From assembly GCF_026745355.1 (NCBI RefSeq), contig NC_079208.1, positions 18,870,213 through 18,934,212 on the forward strand: a stretch of 64,000 nt of DNA, written 5' to 3'. The translations under genes and the position numbers were made by a program. The notes beneath the pieces were generated by a model that was given only the letters and a program-made list of their open reading frames with translations, ran no database searches and had not been told where the DNA came from. Origin of the DNA: Beta vulgaris subsp. vulgaris. Lineage: Eukaryota; Streptophyta; Magnoliopsida; Caryophyllales; Amaranthaceae. This document shows positions 36,137-47,737 of this stretch, piece after piece. Every line of letters starts with the position of its first letter. Within the stretch, counting starts at the first letter, position 1.

Positions 36137-36599
36137 AAATTGTAAAAATTGTCTTTTATGAAAATTCAGTTTATCAGTTCTCATTTTTCTGTTCTCATAA
36201 ACAATTATTTTCAACTCAATTTAGTTCAGTTCAATTTAATTCAGTTTAGATATTTTAATCTGAAACCAATCTGATTCAACTTGATATAATTCGAATAGTA
36301 CCTACACCTGACATCTGATATATTCCGAATCCGCCACAATCCGATATTGAAAGCCCCGAAATCCGAGTTGCCAGAAAAAAGACTATCCGAAATCAAAATA
36401 ATATCAACCCGTAACAGTCGTCTATACAATAAGATCCGTCAATGTAAATGGGTGAATTTAACATTTTTTTTTTTAACCTTACATTATTAAATTTTTAATA
36501 AAAAAAACAGTAGATTATTATTGGAATTTTAATATCTAGAATAAACTATTGTTTATTTGTGGAACTTGTGAGTGTGTCTCTATGAAATATTATATGACA

Positions 36600-37120
36600 C
36601 TAAATACATTGCTTTAGAGACAACTAACTAAATTTGATGCTAAAAAAATTGGCTTTAGAGACAACTAAATTCATGTGACGTTAAATACATCGCTTTAGAG
36701 ACAACTAACTACAGTTGATGCTGAAAAAATAGCTTTAGAGACAACTAAATTCATGTGACACTAAATACATGGCTTTAAAGACAACTAACTACAGTTGATC
36801 CTGAAAAGAAATGGCTTTAGAGACAACTAAAGTCATGTGACGCTAAATACATGGCTTTAGAGACAACTAACTACAGTGGATGCTAAAAAAAATGGCTTTA
36901 GAGACAACTAAATTCATGTGATGTTAAAAATATGGATTTAGAGACAACCAATATTCATGTGATGCTAAAAACATGATTTTAGAGGCAACCAACATTCATC
37001 TGATGCTGAAATGTATCTTTAGAGGCACCAGAATATACTTGACACTAAAAACCATATACTTTAGAGGCAACCATTTTTATGTGATGGTAAAAGGTGGTTT
37101 TAGAGGCAAGTCGGCCAAAT
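36600..37120. repeat. right subterminal array of the large CACTA element, about 40-bp period
   Basis: GGCTTTAGAGACAACTAA and variants recur about every 40 bases at roughly 36611, 36651, 36691, 36731, 36771, 36812, 36853, 36893, 36933 and 36973. The spacer alternates between two types, giving an 80-base higher order. It changes to TTTAGAGGCAACC near the terminus. Confidence 0.87.
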
Positions 37121-37157
37121 GATGTGCCTCTATAGCCATTTTTTTTTTGAAGTGGAT

Positions 37158-38001
37158 AATGGTTGACAAAGCGGAGACTGGCGATGATCAGAAAAGAATC
37201 AACAAACAACAACTGGGGATTAAAGAAGAGGGGAAGATTTGTGGGTTTGAAGAAAGAATAAATAAGGGTTTTAGTTCGATCATTTGTGAACATAAATCAG
37301 AGAAGTAAATAAAGAACTAAGCTTCAACATTCATCAAAGTCTAGTTAGTCAATGAAAATAACAATTACACTACTATAACACAATTACAAAGGAGAAAATC
37401 ATACAAGTGAGTAAAGTCAGAGTATCAAGAGCACACAACATGTAAAGCAAGATGAAGAGCTAAAATATGAACTTGTACTCATCAAATATCTTGCATCAGA
37501 AAGTAGATAATCCTACACTTTTGCTAGTATTAGAAAAAGATAATATAAGAGCATATTGCACTGAAAAATTTGAGATATAAATCGAATTCTAAGAGGTTTT
37601 CAAATCCAAGAAAATGTATGAATTTGTTTCATAGCAAGAGAGGAAGGATATATAGATACACAAACATACTAAGCCAAACTAAGGTGACAAAGCATGCAAG
37701 GTGTCATCAAGAACAGTAACACAACTACCATCATAATCTCATTTACATCAATAGGCCACTAAGAGAGATCAGGTTACATTCAAATAAAACAACATCTGAT
37801 TCATAAGACCAACTAATCAACCACAAGCACCTAAACAATGAGTAGATTTTACGTCGAACTAAAATATGCTCCCTGTAAAAGCACAATTAGTTGAAAAAGA
37901 TGTTCAAACTAGGCAATTGTAACTTTGAGAGCGATAATTCTTGAATTAGGGATCATCAAACCAAAATCAGTTTTGATTGAAAGTTTGAAATGCTGATTTG
38001 G
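37158..38001. other. older segment between the CACTA element and element C
   Basis: This is about 840 bases of AT-rich sequence left between insertions. A minus-strand frame at 37045-37293 spans the CACTA boundary and is chance. No gene or repeat was recognised. Confidence 0.5.
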
Positions 38002-38006
38002 CATGC

Positions 38007-38165
38007 TGTTTATATTGATTTTGTACCAAGTACGCAAAAGGAAAAGGGAACCAACAACGAGATCTATATATTATGGCAATCAATAAGCGAATAAATGAAA
38101 TACGTAAAGGAAATAAAATAATAAAAAGACAAACCAATTATTGACGCGTAAAACCTGAATGACGG
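38007..38165 (-). repeat. surviving end of the 3' LTR of element C
   Basis: It matches 40627-40790 (TGTTTAT start, then the GGAAAAGGGAACCAACAACG block). The match stops at GACGG, where RT coding sequence begins, so a short microhomology marks the deletion junction. Confidence 0.88.
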
Positions 38166-38343
38166 TGTCGATCAATTTCTGAACCTCGTCATTAATGATT
38201 TGGTTTCGCTCGGGGGCGAATTTACGTCTTTGTTGCTTGACGGATTTGTAGTTGGGGTCGACGTTGAGTTTGTCTGTGATCACGTCGGGATCTATTCCTG
38301 TGATATCTTCATGTGACCATGCAGAATAGTCAGCATTAGCCAT
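38166..38343 (-). pseudogene. RT stub of element C
   Basis: The frame reads DITGIDPDVITDKLNVDPNY and RRKFAPERNQIINDEVQKLI, the segment just before the RT fingers in Tat-type elements. It then runs into LTR sequence. No catalytic part remains. Confidence 0.86.
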
Positions 38344-38637
38344 TAGAAACTCAATTACCTGTTGTCGGACGTCGGGAGATAATGTTGCCCCTATCTTGAC
38401 GGTTTAATCGGGCTTGCTATGATCTAGTATGACTTCATCTACTTGTTGTTCGTCGAAGTTTTGCTCTCCCAACATCTGCATCTGTAATTGCTATGCCTCC
38501 GCTTTCCTTGGTTTGAGAGAAGTTTTGTAGCATTCCGTGGCAATTCATCTGTCCCCTTTGATCTCTTGTACTCCCCACTTTGTGGAAAATTTCAATGATT
38601 GATGGTATGACGACGGGACAACCTTCATACTATGGAT

Positions 38638-38877
38638 TCATGGCCTGCCTAAAATGACGTTATAAGAAGAAGGAGAGTCAATGACATAAAATTTAGTTGG
38701 CATGTTGACTCCCTTGGCGAAAGTGGGTAGCGTCACTTCTCCCATGGTATGCTTGGATTCTCCAATGAATCCAACAAGGACAGTGGATTTTCCGATGACG
38801 TCCCGTTCGTCGATGCCCATATCTTCTAGAGCATCTCTCATGAGGATATTGGTTGAACTGCCATTATCAACTAACAC
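38638..38877 (-). pseudogene. aspartic protease of element C
   Basis: The frame holds MLVDNGSSTNILMRDALEDM, where D-N-G stands at the usual D-S-G or D-G-G triad, then STVLVGFIGESKHTMGEV and the closing YNVILGRP box. Length and layout fit a retropepsin half. It matches the protease of element D. Confidence 0.84.
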
Positions 38878-38944
38878 GGGTTTAAGTAAACAATTACTAA
38901 CAATTAATGATATTACTAGCCCGTCATGATGTATGTCTCTGTCA

Positions 38945-40520
38945 TCACCGAGATCGATCGAAAGTGATAGGCATAGCTTCTAGTTCGACGTCACGCGGAT
39001 GACGGAGTTCTTTTGGGACGACATTCTGATTTGGGTCGTCTTTAGCATGTCGTTTAGCTATAGAGTAGGTTAGTCCATAGATATCTGATCCACCACTAAT
39101 AGCATTAATTACTTTTACATGTGCTGGTGAGGAAGGTGGTTGTCGTCGGTCCTCGCCTTTCGACGCTGTCTCTTTTCCTCTCTCCGTTAACAGGTCTTTC
39201 AGGTAACCTTGCTTCAGGAGGTGGGCTACTTCTTGCCTCAAGGTGACACATTCGTGATGCTCGTGATCTCCATGAAATTCGCACCATTTGGATTTATCGC
39301 GACGGGACGTCACTTTTTCATTCCTGTAAACAGCGTTACCTAAAGAGTATAATGTATTGATAATACCTCCAATAGTGATGTTGAAGCCGTATTCAGCGAG
39401 CCTAGGGGGAAAGCTAGGATCACTCATCCAGTCATTAGTGGATCCGATCAGACGGACGCTATGAACTGTTGCGGCCGCTCATATGGCTTTTGACGCCACG
39501 ACACTTGTTTGCCGGTCGTGGACTTCCTGTTGTTGGCGCCGGCGTAGGCTTTCGTGGGCCAGTGCTTTGGCTTGGGCGTCCTCGAATGTCGGACAAAGAT
39601 ACTTGGTCAACTCCTAGTAGAGATCTGATTCTTCATCTAATCCCCATTTGAAGGCTTCAATAACCGTCCTGGCATCACAGTTTGGAATGGACACCTTTTT
39701 CCTGTTAAACCTGTTCACAAACTCCTTAAGAGATTCATCAGATTTCTGCACAATCCTATGCAAGTCACTAGCTTGTTTTTCCATTCTACGACTACTAGCA
39801 AACTGCATATTAAAGGTATTAACTAATTGAGCAAAAGAAGAGATAATCTCATTATTGAGATTAACAAACCACTGTAATGCTGGTCCGGTCAATGTTGAGC
39901 CGAAGCGTTTGCACATGCATGCTTCTCGCATGTTTTTCGGGATGGAAATGGTGATCATCCTTTACTTATATTGAGTGACATGGTCGTTGGGATCTGTGGT
40001 GCCGTCGTAGAGCTTTATGGATGGGACAAAGAATCGCTTGGGCACCTCGATCAGCGCAATGGGGTCAGCGAAGGGCGAATCTGCATAGCTATTTGGCGTC
40101 GCCTTCTCCATTGGTCGAGGGACATCGGGGATACGAGCGATCATGTCTTCCAATTGCTGGAGACGCTACTGGACGGGATCATCAAGACGACAGCAGGGTT
40201 GAACCTGAGACGGCTGCTTCGGGGGATTGATATCACCGCCGTCATCGTCATCGCCATCTTCCTTTTCTGATTCATCACCGCCTTCATTGTCGACATGGTT
40301 CAGAGGAGTCTCGAATCCTTGAGCGTCCAAATTGGGCAGAGACGCCACTGGTGTTGCGATGCTTTGGCCCTTTTGAGGACTTTTGGGCGGATTTCAAACT
40401 TTGATTCTCCATGCAGGATGCGACGTAGCTCTCTTTCAACGTTGCCATTTCCGCTTTGACGCGGTTGAGCTCGTCGATGACCTCTTGAGTAGTGACCCAT
40501 TGTCCTGCCATTGAAAACAC
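38945..40520 (-). pseudogene. gag of element C
   Basis: The frame starts at 40520 (MFSMAGQWVTTQEVIDELNR) with a coiled-coil stretch, then changes frame through an acidic linker (40166-40348). The pre-gag motif YDGTTDPNDHVTQYK is at 39962-40153. The gag core is at 39614-39958 (ACMCKRFGSTLTGPALQWFV). A zinc-knuckle-like region is at 38945-39427 (KWCEFHGDHEHHECVTLR). Frameshifts separate the parts. Confidence 0.86.
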
Positions 40521-40604
40521 AAAAGAAGGGGAGAGTACGGAAAACTAGCGTATGTAAAGTAAAGGAAAAGAAGATTGCGAGTAGATGTATAGAGATCTTG
40601 TTGT

Positions 40605-40625
40605 GGCCCCACGGTGGGCGCCAAA
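40605..40625 (-). other. primer-binding site of element C
   Basis: On the minus strand TTTGGCGCCCACCGTGGGG directly follows the 5' LTR. This type is shared with element D and differs from the tRNA-Met site of the chromoviruses in this window. Confidence 0.85.
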
Positions 40626-40626
40626 T

Positions 40627-41526
40627 TGTTTATGCCGATTTTGTACAAGTACACAAAAGGAAAAGGGAACCAACAACGAGATCTATATACTATGGCAATC
40701 AATATTAGCGAATAAATGAAATACGTAAAGGAAATAAAACAATAAAAGACAAACCAATTGTTGACGCGGAAAACCCGAATGACGGGAAAAACCGCAGGTG
40801 GACACTCTTGATCACCAATCCACTAGTAGGCCAACGCCGTCAATATAATGATGAATTACAATGGTGGTGTTCACTCTCCTTTGTAACAATGGATACTAAT
40901 GCAAAAATAATGGCTTAGAGAGTAAGAGAGTTAATGTCAGCTAGAGAAGAGAGAGAAACTAGGTTTACATCATATTATATATACTACCTCTGTTTTTATT
41001 TAATTGTAATAATTTCTACTTATAGGTCTTTTTATTAGTTGCAACCTTTCCCTTTTAGGAAAGCTTTTGGGATAATTTGACTATTTTGCCCTTAAATCTC
41101 TCTCTCTCCTCCATTTAATTACAGTAATAGTAGCAGGGGCAAGTGGGTCAATTATACTCTCTTTTCTCATTTCTTAATGTTTGTGCAAAAATGTGAATGT
41201 TGCAACTAAATAAAAATAGAGGTAGTATATTATACAAAATATTCTCAGCTGCCACTTTCTTTATTCCTTTGTATTGGGCCACGTTAGTCGAATCCCTAAC
41301 GAATTTCCATCTCTTTCTCAACCGCCAAAACGCCAGTATGAATTTTACCTTGACTTGGTCATGCCTCTCACCAGCCCAACTGCTCTATTCTTCGAATTCA
41401 AAACAAGCCCGCAATGCCGCCAAAACCGCAAAACTCTGGGCCCAACACATGCCCATATATATTCATGACACTATTCGAGGAGAATTCTCTCTCACACAAA
41501 TATACTTATCCGATTCCACGGTTACA
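40627..41526 (-). repeat. 5' LTR of element C
   Basis: It runs on the plus strand from TGTTTATGCC to CGGTTACA and is followed by TSD CATGC. About 900 bases, of which 242 belong to a later Stowaway insertion. Confidence 0.88.
40984..41225. mobile_element. Stowaway MITE (Tc1/mariner type)
   Basis: The ends CTACCTCTGTTTTTATTTA and TAAATAAAAATAGAGGTAG are near-perfect inverted repeats, flanked by TA on both sides (40982-40983, 41226-41227). The length of 242 bp and AT-rich core are typical. It has no coding capacity and inserted into the LTR of element C. Confidence 0.93.
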
Positions 41527-41570
41527 CATGCCCATTATGAATCGAGGATTGCTCCTTATGCTTAGCAGTC

Positions 41571-42208
41571 TATTATGGCTGAATTTTTTGACATGATGAC
41601 ATTGACGCAAAGACGCGATGACTCGATGACATGATATCATCTGACATAGCGACGAAGTAATTATGACTCGAAGACGCAGCAGAGGATGTGAGATTAGAGC
41701 TGGGGCATTAAAGAGTAACGGTCCGGCTAAATAAGGAAGGAGTATAACAAGCCATAAATTCAGCCGTTGAGGAGCATGAATCAAGACGTTGGAGCATAAG
41801 TGAAGGAGATCACCGTGATTGAATCAAAAAAATTAATGTAATAATTAGTAGATTTATTTCTGTATTCGTTGGAAAAGCCAAGGAAAAGAAGAAGGCATAT
41901 AAAAGAGAGAGAGAGATCCTAGACAAGTTTTTTACGCAACATTATTGGAAAAACGCTAGAGAGAACTTAGCATTCTTGTAATGACAGTCAAGTCACAAAG
42001 AAAGTAAGTAAACTATATTAGTTTGGTGGATCTCCAACCACCCGCGGTTTTTTGCCCATCTTTATTGGGGTTTTCCGCGTCACCATTTTCGTGCGTTCAT
42101 CCCCTTTGATCCCCTTTACAATCTTTTGTCGCATTGTCTTTAACATAATCTGGTTAACACGTCCCACAACTTTAATTTCGTCGTAAGCGATAAATTTTAG
42201 CATAAACA
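41571..42208 (+). repeat. 5' LTR of element D
   Basis: It matches the outer parts of 51769-53069. It ends TTTTAGCATAAACA. The first bases read TATTATGGC where the 3' LTR has TGCTATGGC, so the canonical TG start is mutated here. Confidence 0.9.
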
Positions 42209-42209
42209 A

Positions 42210-42229
42210 TTTGGCGCCCACGTTGGGGC
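42210..42229 (+). other. primer-binding site of element D
   Basis: TTTGGCGCCCACGTTGGGG lies directly after the 5' LTR and matches the type of element C. Confidence 0.86.
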
Positions 42230-42245
42230 CTAACCAGACCATCTA

Positions 42246-43670
42246 ATGTTCAAAATCCATCAAATGGGAGAAACACCTAACCTGAGGAAATGCAGACAAT
42301 ATGAGCAAATGAGAGCAGAAATGCTCGAAATGAAGCAAGCTAACGAGCGTCTAGCTACTGACTTTACGACATCGCAAGAGAGGATCCAGAAATTGCAAGA
42401 GGAGTTAGCATCGTCCAAGGCTTCGAAGGTCCGGCATCGAGAAAATCTGAATGACATCCCTTTGATGGGGAATCTTTCTGAGTCGGATGATGAAGAGCCT
42501 GAAAACCACGAAGAGCCCGAAGATGAAGAGCCCTTGAACAATGAAGAGAACGACCAAGGCGAAGGAGAAGCGAATCTTATAACAAAGCGCATGGCTCAAA
42601 TCGAAAAGCAAAACAAGCGCTTGATGAAGCTCATGTCCCAGCTCCCTGGAGCCCCAACACCAGGCATCGTGGAGCATCTAGACGGCTATGCAGAATCGCC
42701 TTTCGTCGATAGGATCTCAAGGGTTGTGCTCCCCAAGAAGCTCAACCTGCCTACCCTAGATGCTATTTATGATGGTTCAACCGATCCAGGCGAGCACGTC
42801 GCGCAATACAAGCAACGGATATGGCAAGCGTCAATCCCCTGACATTTGGTAGAAGCCTGCATGTGCAAGTCTTTTGGAGCCACGCTCACCGGTCCCGCTC
42901 TTAAGTGGCTTGGATCTCTCAGGCCAGGAAGCATTGGCAATTTTTCCACCCTAGTCAATAAGTTCTATGAGAAGTTCGAAGGCAGTCGCAGCTTGGAAAA
43001 GCAGACAAGCGATCTATATGGCGTCGTTCAAGGACCCAAAGAATTCGTTCGCGATTATTATAATCGCTTTAACAAAGAGATGATTAGCATTAAACATCTT
43101 GATACTAAGACTGCTATCGAATGTTCAAGGAAAGGATTAATCTTGCGATCAAAGCTGTACAACCGTCTGATGAAGTATCCGTGCCAGACAATTGAGGAAG
43201 TCAAGTCGCGAGCGTTAGCACATATGAGGTTGGAGGAAGACGATGCCATCCTCAACACCATATCCACCCGACGCGTACCAGAGACCCCTGCCGATCGGAA
43301 GGCTTTCGTCCCTAAGAAGAACAATTGGCGAAGCCATCCTTATAGTCGTTCAAACCAAGTAAACAATGTTTCTGACGTTGTCGAAAATGCAGGTAACAGC
43401 GCGATGACGGAGTCGCCAACCTTCCCTGCTCTAGACTCCTACGAGGTGTCGTGAATGCTTTATTCAAAATCGGAGCACCAGTTCATTGGCCAACAAAGAG
43501 CGACCGACCGGAAGCGCAAAAAGATCAAACAAAGTGGTGCTAGTTCCATCACGACCATGGCCATAAGACGGAGGAGTGCATTGCGTTGCGACTAGAGTTC
43601 GCGTTCATGCTTAATAAGGGGCATCGTAAAGACCTCTTGAGCGACAAAGGTAAAGCGTCCTTCGGTAGGA
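42246..43670 (+). pseudogene. gag of element D
   Basis: It starts with ATG at 42246. The first 60 residues form a coiled coil (LRKCRQYEQMRAEMLEMKQA). A Glu-rich linker follows (DDEEPENHEEPEDEEPLNNE), then the pre-gag motif YDGSTDPGEHVAQYKQ. An in-frame TGA at 42840-42842 interrupts it. The gag core then stays open to 43454 (ACMCKSFGATLTGPALKWLG, then NRFNKEMISIKHLDTKTAIE). A zinc-knuckle-like segment (FHHDHGHKTEECIALR) follows a frame change near 43450. Confidence 0.88.
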
Positions 43671-43679
43671 ATACCGCGC

Positions 43680-44320
43680 AGTCCGACCCTCCTGCGTCGC
43701 CCACACAAGTAAAGGTAATCAACGTTATTTCTGGTGGATCTGATGTATGTGGACTAACGTATTCCGCAGCCAAGAGGCTACCAAGAGAGGGTACCCCTCG
43801 TCGCCGTTTAAAATCTTGCAGGTCAGCCGAGGAACGCAAGCTCGAAGCAATGGCAATAACCTTTGACGACGACGACGTCTGTGACGTGGAGCATCACTAT
43901 GGATTAGTCATATCCCTGACTGTCAGCAACTGCTTGTTAAAGCGAGTGTTAGTCGATGGGGGCTGCTCAGCCAACATCATATTCAAAAGCGCCCTCGAAG
44001 GTATGGGTTTGTGCGATAAAGATATTACTAAAAAATCAACTGTTTTGGTAGGTTTCAGTGGAGAGGCTCAACATACTGTCGGAGACGCTAGCCAAAGGCG
44101 TCAACTTGCCAACTAGATTCAACGTTGTGGACAGCCCGTTAGCGTATAATGTCATTCTCGGCACCCCATTGATACACAAGATGAAGGCCGTCCCTTCAAC
44201 CTATCATCAATCGCTGAAGTTTCCTACCAAGTGGGGCGTCCAAGAAATAAAGGGTGAACAGAAATCTGCAAGAGAATGCTATAGTTCGTCGCTCAAACCC
44301 CCGAAAGCGTCTATCTAGCA
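43680..44320 (+). pseudogene. aspartic protease of element D
   Basis: The frame ending at 44116 holds VINVISGGSDVCGLTYS and the active-site region VLVDGGCSANIIFKSALEGM, with D-G-G as the triad. The frame shifts near 44070 and the C-terminal half reads FNVVDSPLAYNVILGTPLIH. Confidence 0.86.
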
Positions 44321-44449
44321 ATTAAAGGATGGGTCAGCGCCCGACGCGCCCAGCGAGCAGGACGTGGATGAAGTCGATCCATCCATCCCCGGTCGCGTCG
44401 TTCGAATCGGAGTGACATTGTCGCAGAAATACAGGTCAGTTAGTTGATT

Positions 44450-45240
44450 TTTTGAAAGCTAACCAAGATTGTTTTGCTTGGTCCCATGAAGATATGACAG
44501 GAATCAGCCTACGTCATTACGCATAAGCTCAACGTCGACCCCGTTCACAAGCCTGTAAAGCAGAAAAGACGCAAATTCGCGCCTGAAAGGAATCAAGTCA
44601 TCAACGACGTGGTTCAAAAGTTGATCGACACCGGAAAGATCCGCGAGGTAAATATCCAGATTGGTTAGCCAATGTCGTGGTGGTCAGCAAAAAGAACGGG
44701 AAGTAGAGTCTGCATCGACTTCACAGATTTGAACAAAGCATGTCCCAAGGATCCATTCCCACTCCCTCATATAGATGCAATGGTCGACGCGACGGCAGGT
44801 CACGAGCTTTTAACGTTCATGGATGCATATTCCGGATACAACCAAATATTGATGCATCCGGACGACCAGGAAAAGACGCGTTTGTTACTGATAAAGGTAT
44901 ATATTGTTATAAGGTTATGCCTTTTGGTTTGAAAAATGCAGGTGAACATATCAGCGACTAGTTAACCAAATGTTTAAAGATCAACTGGGAGACACTATGG
45001 AAGTGTACATAGACGATATGCTCGTCAAGTCTAAGCGAGCAGAGATCACATTCAGCACTGTCGGAGGCTTTTGATCCTATGAAGGTATGGCATGAAATTA
45101 ATCCTACTAAGTGCACATTTGGAGTGTCTGCAGGAAAGTTCTTAGGTACGTCGTTACGCAACGAGGAATTGAAGCCACCGGACAAATAAAGGCCATCACC
45201 AATATTCAATCTCCACGAAGCGTCAAGGAAGTGCAAAAAG
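44450..45240 (+). pseudogene. reverse transcriptase of element D
   Basis: Readable parts: RRKFAPERNQVINDVVQKLI near 44570; VCIDFTDLNKACPKDPFPLP near 44710; TFMDAYSGYNQILMHPDDQE near 44815; VMPFGLKNAGEHI near 44912; and the catalytic VYIDDMLVKSKRAE near 45003. At least four frame changes split these. The FTDLNKACPKD wording is typical of Tat-type RTs. Confidence 0.88.
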
Positions 45241-45798
45241 TTGACTGGTCGTGTGGCCGCGTTGAATCGTTTCATATCCCGGTCATCTGAGAAATGTCAC
45301 CTATTTTATGACAACCTGAGAAAGAATAAGGGCTTCGAGTGGACGCACACACGAAGACGCACTGCAAAACTTAAAAGCTACTTAGCGTCGCCGCCATTAT
45401 TGTCAAAACCAAATATCGGGGAAACGTTGCAGCTCTATCTCGCGGTAAGTAACGTGTCCGTCAGCGCTGTTCTGACGCGGGAAGCGGAGAGCCAGCAGCT
45501 ACCAATCTACTATGTCAGTAAGTCTCTGCTAGACGCGGAGACCAGGTATTCTTCATTAGAAAAGCTCATTTTAGCCATAGTCGTAGCTGTTAAAAAGCTT
45601 AGGCACTATTTTGAAACACATACTGTTGTCGTTATGACTAATTATCCTATCAAGTCTGTCTTGCGACACCCAGAATTGACAGGTCGCATGAGCAAGTGGG
45701 CAATAGCACTCAGCGCGTACGATATCCAGTTTCATCCAAGAATCGCTATCAAGTCACAAGCTTTGGCAGATTTTGTTGCAGATTTTAGCCCGAGCTAG
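45241..45798 (+). CDS. connection region and first RNase H of element D
   Basis: The frame is open for 185 residues. It begins in the RT connection (LTGRVAALNRFISRSSEKCH) and includes a Ty3-type RNase H (LQLYLAVSNVSVSAVLTREA, then LPIYYVSKSLLDAETRYSSL and MTNYPIKSVLRHPELTGRMS). The usual first catalytic Asp of RNase H is replaced by a Tyr/Leu-type residue, as in Tat-type elements where this domain is degenerate. It ends ADFVADFSPS. Confidence 0.8.
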   Translation: MTGRVAALNRFISRSSEKCHLFYDNLRKNKGFEWTHTRRRTAKLKSYLASPPLLSKPNIGETLQLYLAVSNVSVSAVLTREAESQQLPIYYVSKSLLDAETRYSSLEKLILAIVVAVKKLRHYFETHTVVVMTNYPIKSVLRHPELTGRMSKWAIALSAYDIQFHPRIAIKSQALADFVADFSPS

Positions 45799-46398
45799 AA
45801 AAGCTTGCGACGACGAAGTCGCAAGGATTAATCAAGTGAACGACGACTCTGGATATTGTTTGTTGATGGATCTTCTAATTTTCGTGGTGCAGGTCTAGGC
45901 ATTGTGCTAAAGTCACCACAAGGGGGGAAGATAGTACGAGCCATTTGATTTGAATTTAGAGCGACGAATAACAAGCCGATACGAGGCGCTCATAGCGGAA
46001 TGACGTTAGCAGAGGACATGGGAGCAAAAGCATTGAAAGTCTTCAGCGATTCACTGTTGATAGTCAGCCAAGTCAAAGGCGAATTCGCAGCAAAAGACTC
46101 TAAAATGGCCATGTATTTAGAAATAGCTCAGAGTAAAAGTAAAGTGTTTAATTCATTTGACATTTTGCAGATACCTAGGGACCAGAATACGCAAGCAGAT
46201 GCATTGGCCAATCTCGGATCTTCTTTAAGGGACGTTTCGTTTACGTCCGTCCCTATTGTTCATTTGACAAGCCCTGCTATCGCTAGGAGCATCGGGGACG
46301 CTGTCGCAGCGACGGTCGAACAGCTTCGAGACAATCATGGGTCGTCAGTAACATCGATAATCTCGCACCTGAGAGCGACCCTGACGCCGAGGAAGTAA
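45799..46398 (+). pseudogene. second (archaeal-type) RNase H of element D
   Basis: The N-terminal part near 45855-45990 reads LFVDGSSNFRGAGLGIVLKS with one stop, and the first catalytic Asp is present. The frame at 46000-46398 continues MTLAEDMGAKALKVFSDSLL (second acidic position), then PRDQNTQADALANLGSS with the last catalytic Asp. This extra RNase H is diagnostic of the Tat lineage and is thought to replace the degenerate first one. Confidence 0.87.
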
Positions 46399-47618
46399 GT
46401 GTCAGTTGGACAAAACCATTTTATGATTTCCTTGCTAACGATGTACTCCCAACAAATAAGGCGGAAGCACGCAGAATTCGATTCAAGGAGTACTGTTCAA
46501 AAGGTCCGCCGCGGACCCCTACTTGCGCTGTTTGGAGAAGGATCAGTGGGGGCAAGTCCTGAAGGACATGCATGAAGGCACTTGTGGAAATCACTCAGGA
46601 GGACGCAGCTTATCCAATAGGGTATTGCGCATGGGTTATTATTGGCCAACAATGAGGAACGACGCAATAAGGTATGTCGCCAAAGTGCGATAGTTGTCAA
46701 CGACATGCAGGTATGACGCACAAACCCTGTGAACCTTTGCATCCTACTCTAACACCTTGGCCTTTCATGAAATGGGGCATGGACATAGTTGGCAAATTAC
46801 CTCCAGCCCCAGGTCAGAAGGTCTTTATGTTGGCACTAACTAACTACTTTTCTAAGTGGATTGAAGCAGGTTCATTTCAACAAGTTCGCGATAAGGAAGT
46901 GATTTCTTTTTTATAAACTAACATCATTTGCAGGTTTGGTGTTCCGTCCGAGATAGTATGCGACAATGGGTCGCAGTTCATTAGTAACGAGACAAAACGT
47001 TTCTGCGATGAATGGGACATAGCATTGTTAACGTCAACACCAAGATACCCGCAAGCCAATGGACAGGTTGAGTCCAGCAACAAGACGATCATTGACTCCT
47101 TGAAGAAGCGACTCACGGCCAAGAAAGGTAAATTGGCGCAGGCGTTGCCTTCCATCTTATGGGCAAATCGTACGACACCACGCACTGCGACTGGACAAAC
47201 ACCGTTCTCACTAGTCTATGGTTGTGAGGTTGTCCTGCCTTCGGAGGTGAGCGTCCCAACTGCGAGGTGCAGCCTAACGACAGAGCGACGAAGCCGCGAT
47301 GAATTGATAAACGATCTAGATACCATTGAGGAGTTGCGCGACGCAGCGTTGGTACGCATGGCAGCCCAACATCAAATAGTCGCGAGGAGCTTTAACAAAA
47401 ACGTCCAAGCCAAATCCTTCATCGAAAGAGACTAGGTCTTAAGGAAAGTATTCCAGAACACACAAGAGGCTAACACTGGTAAGCTAGGACAGAAGTGGGA
47501 AGGACCGTATCAAATTAGTAATGTGATATGCAACGGGGCCTACCAATTGGTCCGACGTGACGGAAGCTCCGTGCCACGTAGCTGGAATGCCACGCACCTC
47601 AAGCGATACTACTTTTAA
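46399..47618 (+). pseudogene. integrase of element D
   Basis: The zinc module is near 46560-46710 (HEGTCGNHSGGRSL with CDSCQRHAG). The core has the first Asp in KWGMDIVGKLPPAPGQK, a stop after DKEVISFL at 46914-46916, the second Asp in EIVCDNGSQFIS and Glu in ANGQVESSNKTIID. The 47025-47435 frame is open through the core end. An in-frame stop separates it from the C-terminal GPYQISNVICNGAYQL module, which ends at RYYF, 47618. Confidence 0.88.
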
Positions 47619-47666
47619 ACTAAGTAGCAAGCTTTGTTTTCCCAGTCAAAGAAAAAAATTATAAAA

Positions 47667-47735
<69 letters not shown>
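47667..47735. repeat. (TA)n microsatellite
   Basis: About 70 bases of nearly pure TA lie just left of the MITE at 47736. TA runs are favoured landing sites for several MITE groups. Confidence 0.95.

Positions 47736-47737
<2 letters not shown>

Larger units (their letters stand above)
26786..37154. mobile_element. 10.4 kb gene-carrying CACTA element
   Basis: The left end reads CACTACAAAAAAAACTACAT and the inverted right end CACTTCAAAAAAAAAATGGC. The 3-bp target duplication GAT is at 26783-26785 and 37155-37157. Both ends carry arrays built on the same word, TTTAGAGGCAACC or its variants. No CACTA transposase was recognised. The interior holds fragments of host genes on both strands (BSL phosphatase, ubiquitin E2, and an unidentified multi-exon gene), so it behaves like a Pack-CACTA. 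Nested insertions inside are likely. Confidence 0.85.
38007..41526 (-). mobile_element. Tat-type Ty3/gypsy element C with a large internal deletion
   Basis: Perfect target duplications CATGC flank it (38002-38006 and 41527-41531). The right-hand LTR (40627-41526) and primer site are present, followed leftward by gag and protease. The RT breaks off after about 60 residues and fuses directly to the last 160 bases of the 3' LTR. Most of RT, RNase H, integrase and most of the 3' LTR are gone. Its proteins are close to element D. The shared TSD shows that the deletion came after insertion. Confidence 0.9.

Noticed and set aside
37045..37293. Minus-strand frame of 82 residues
   Set aside because: It crosses the CACTA right boundary, so it joins unrelated sequences.
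42260..42677. Ser-rich minus-strand frames in gag of element D
   Set aside because: They are the antisense of the Glu-rich gag linker, with no independent support.
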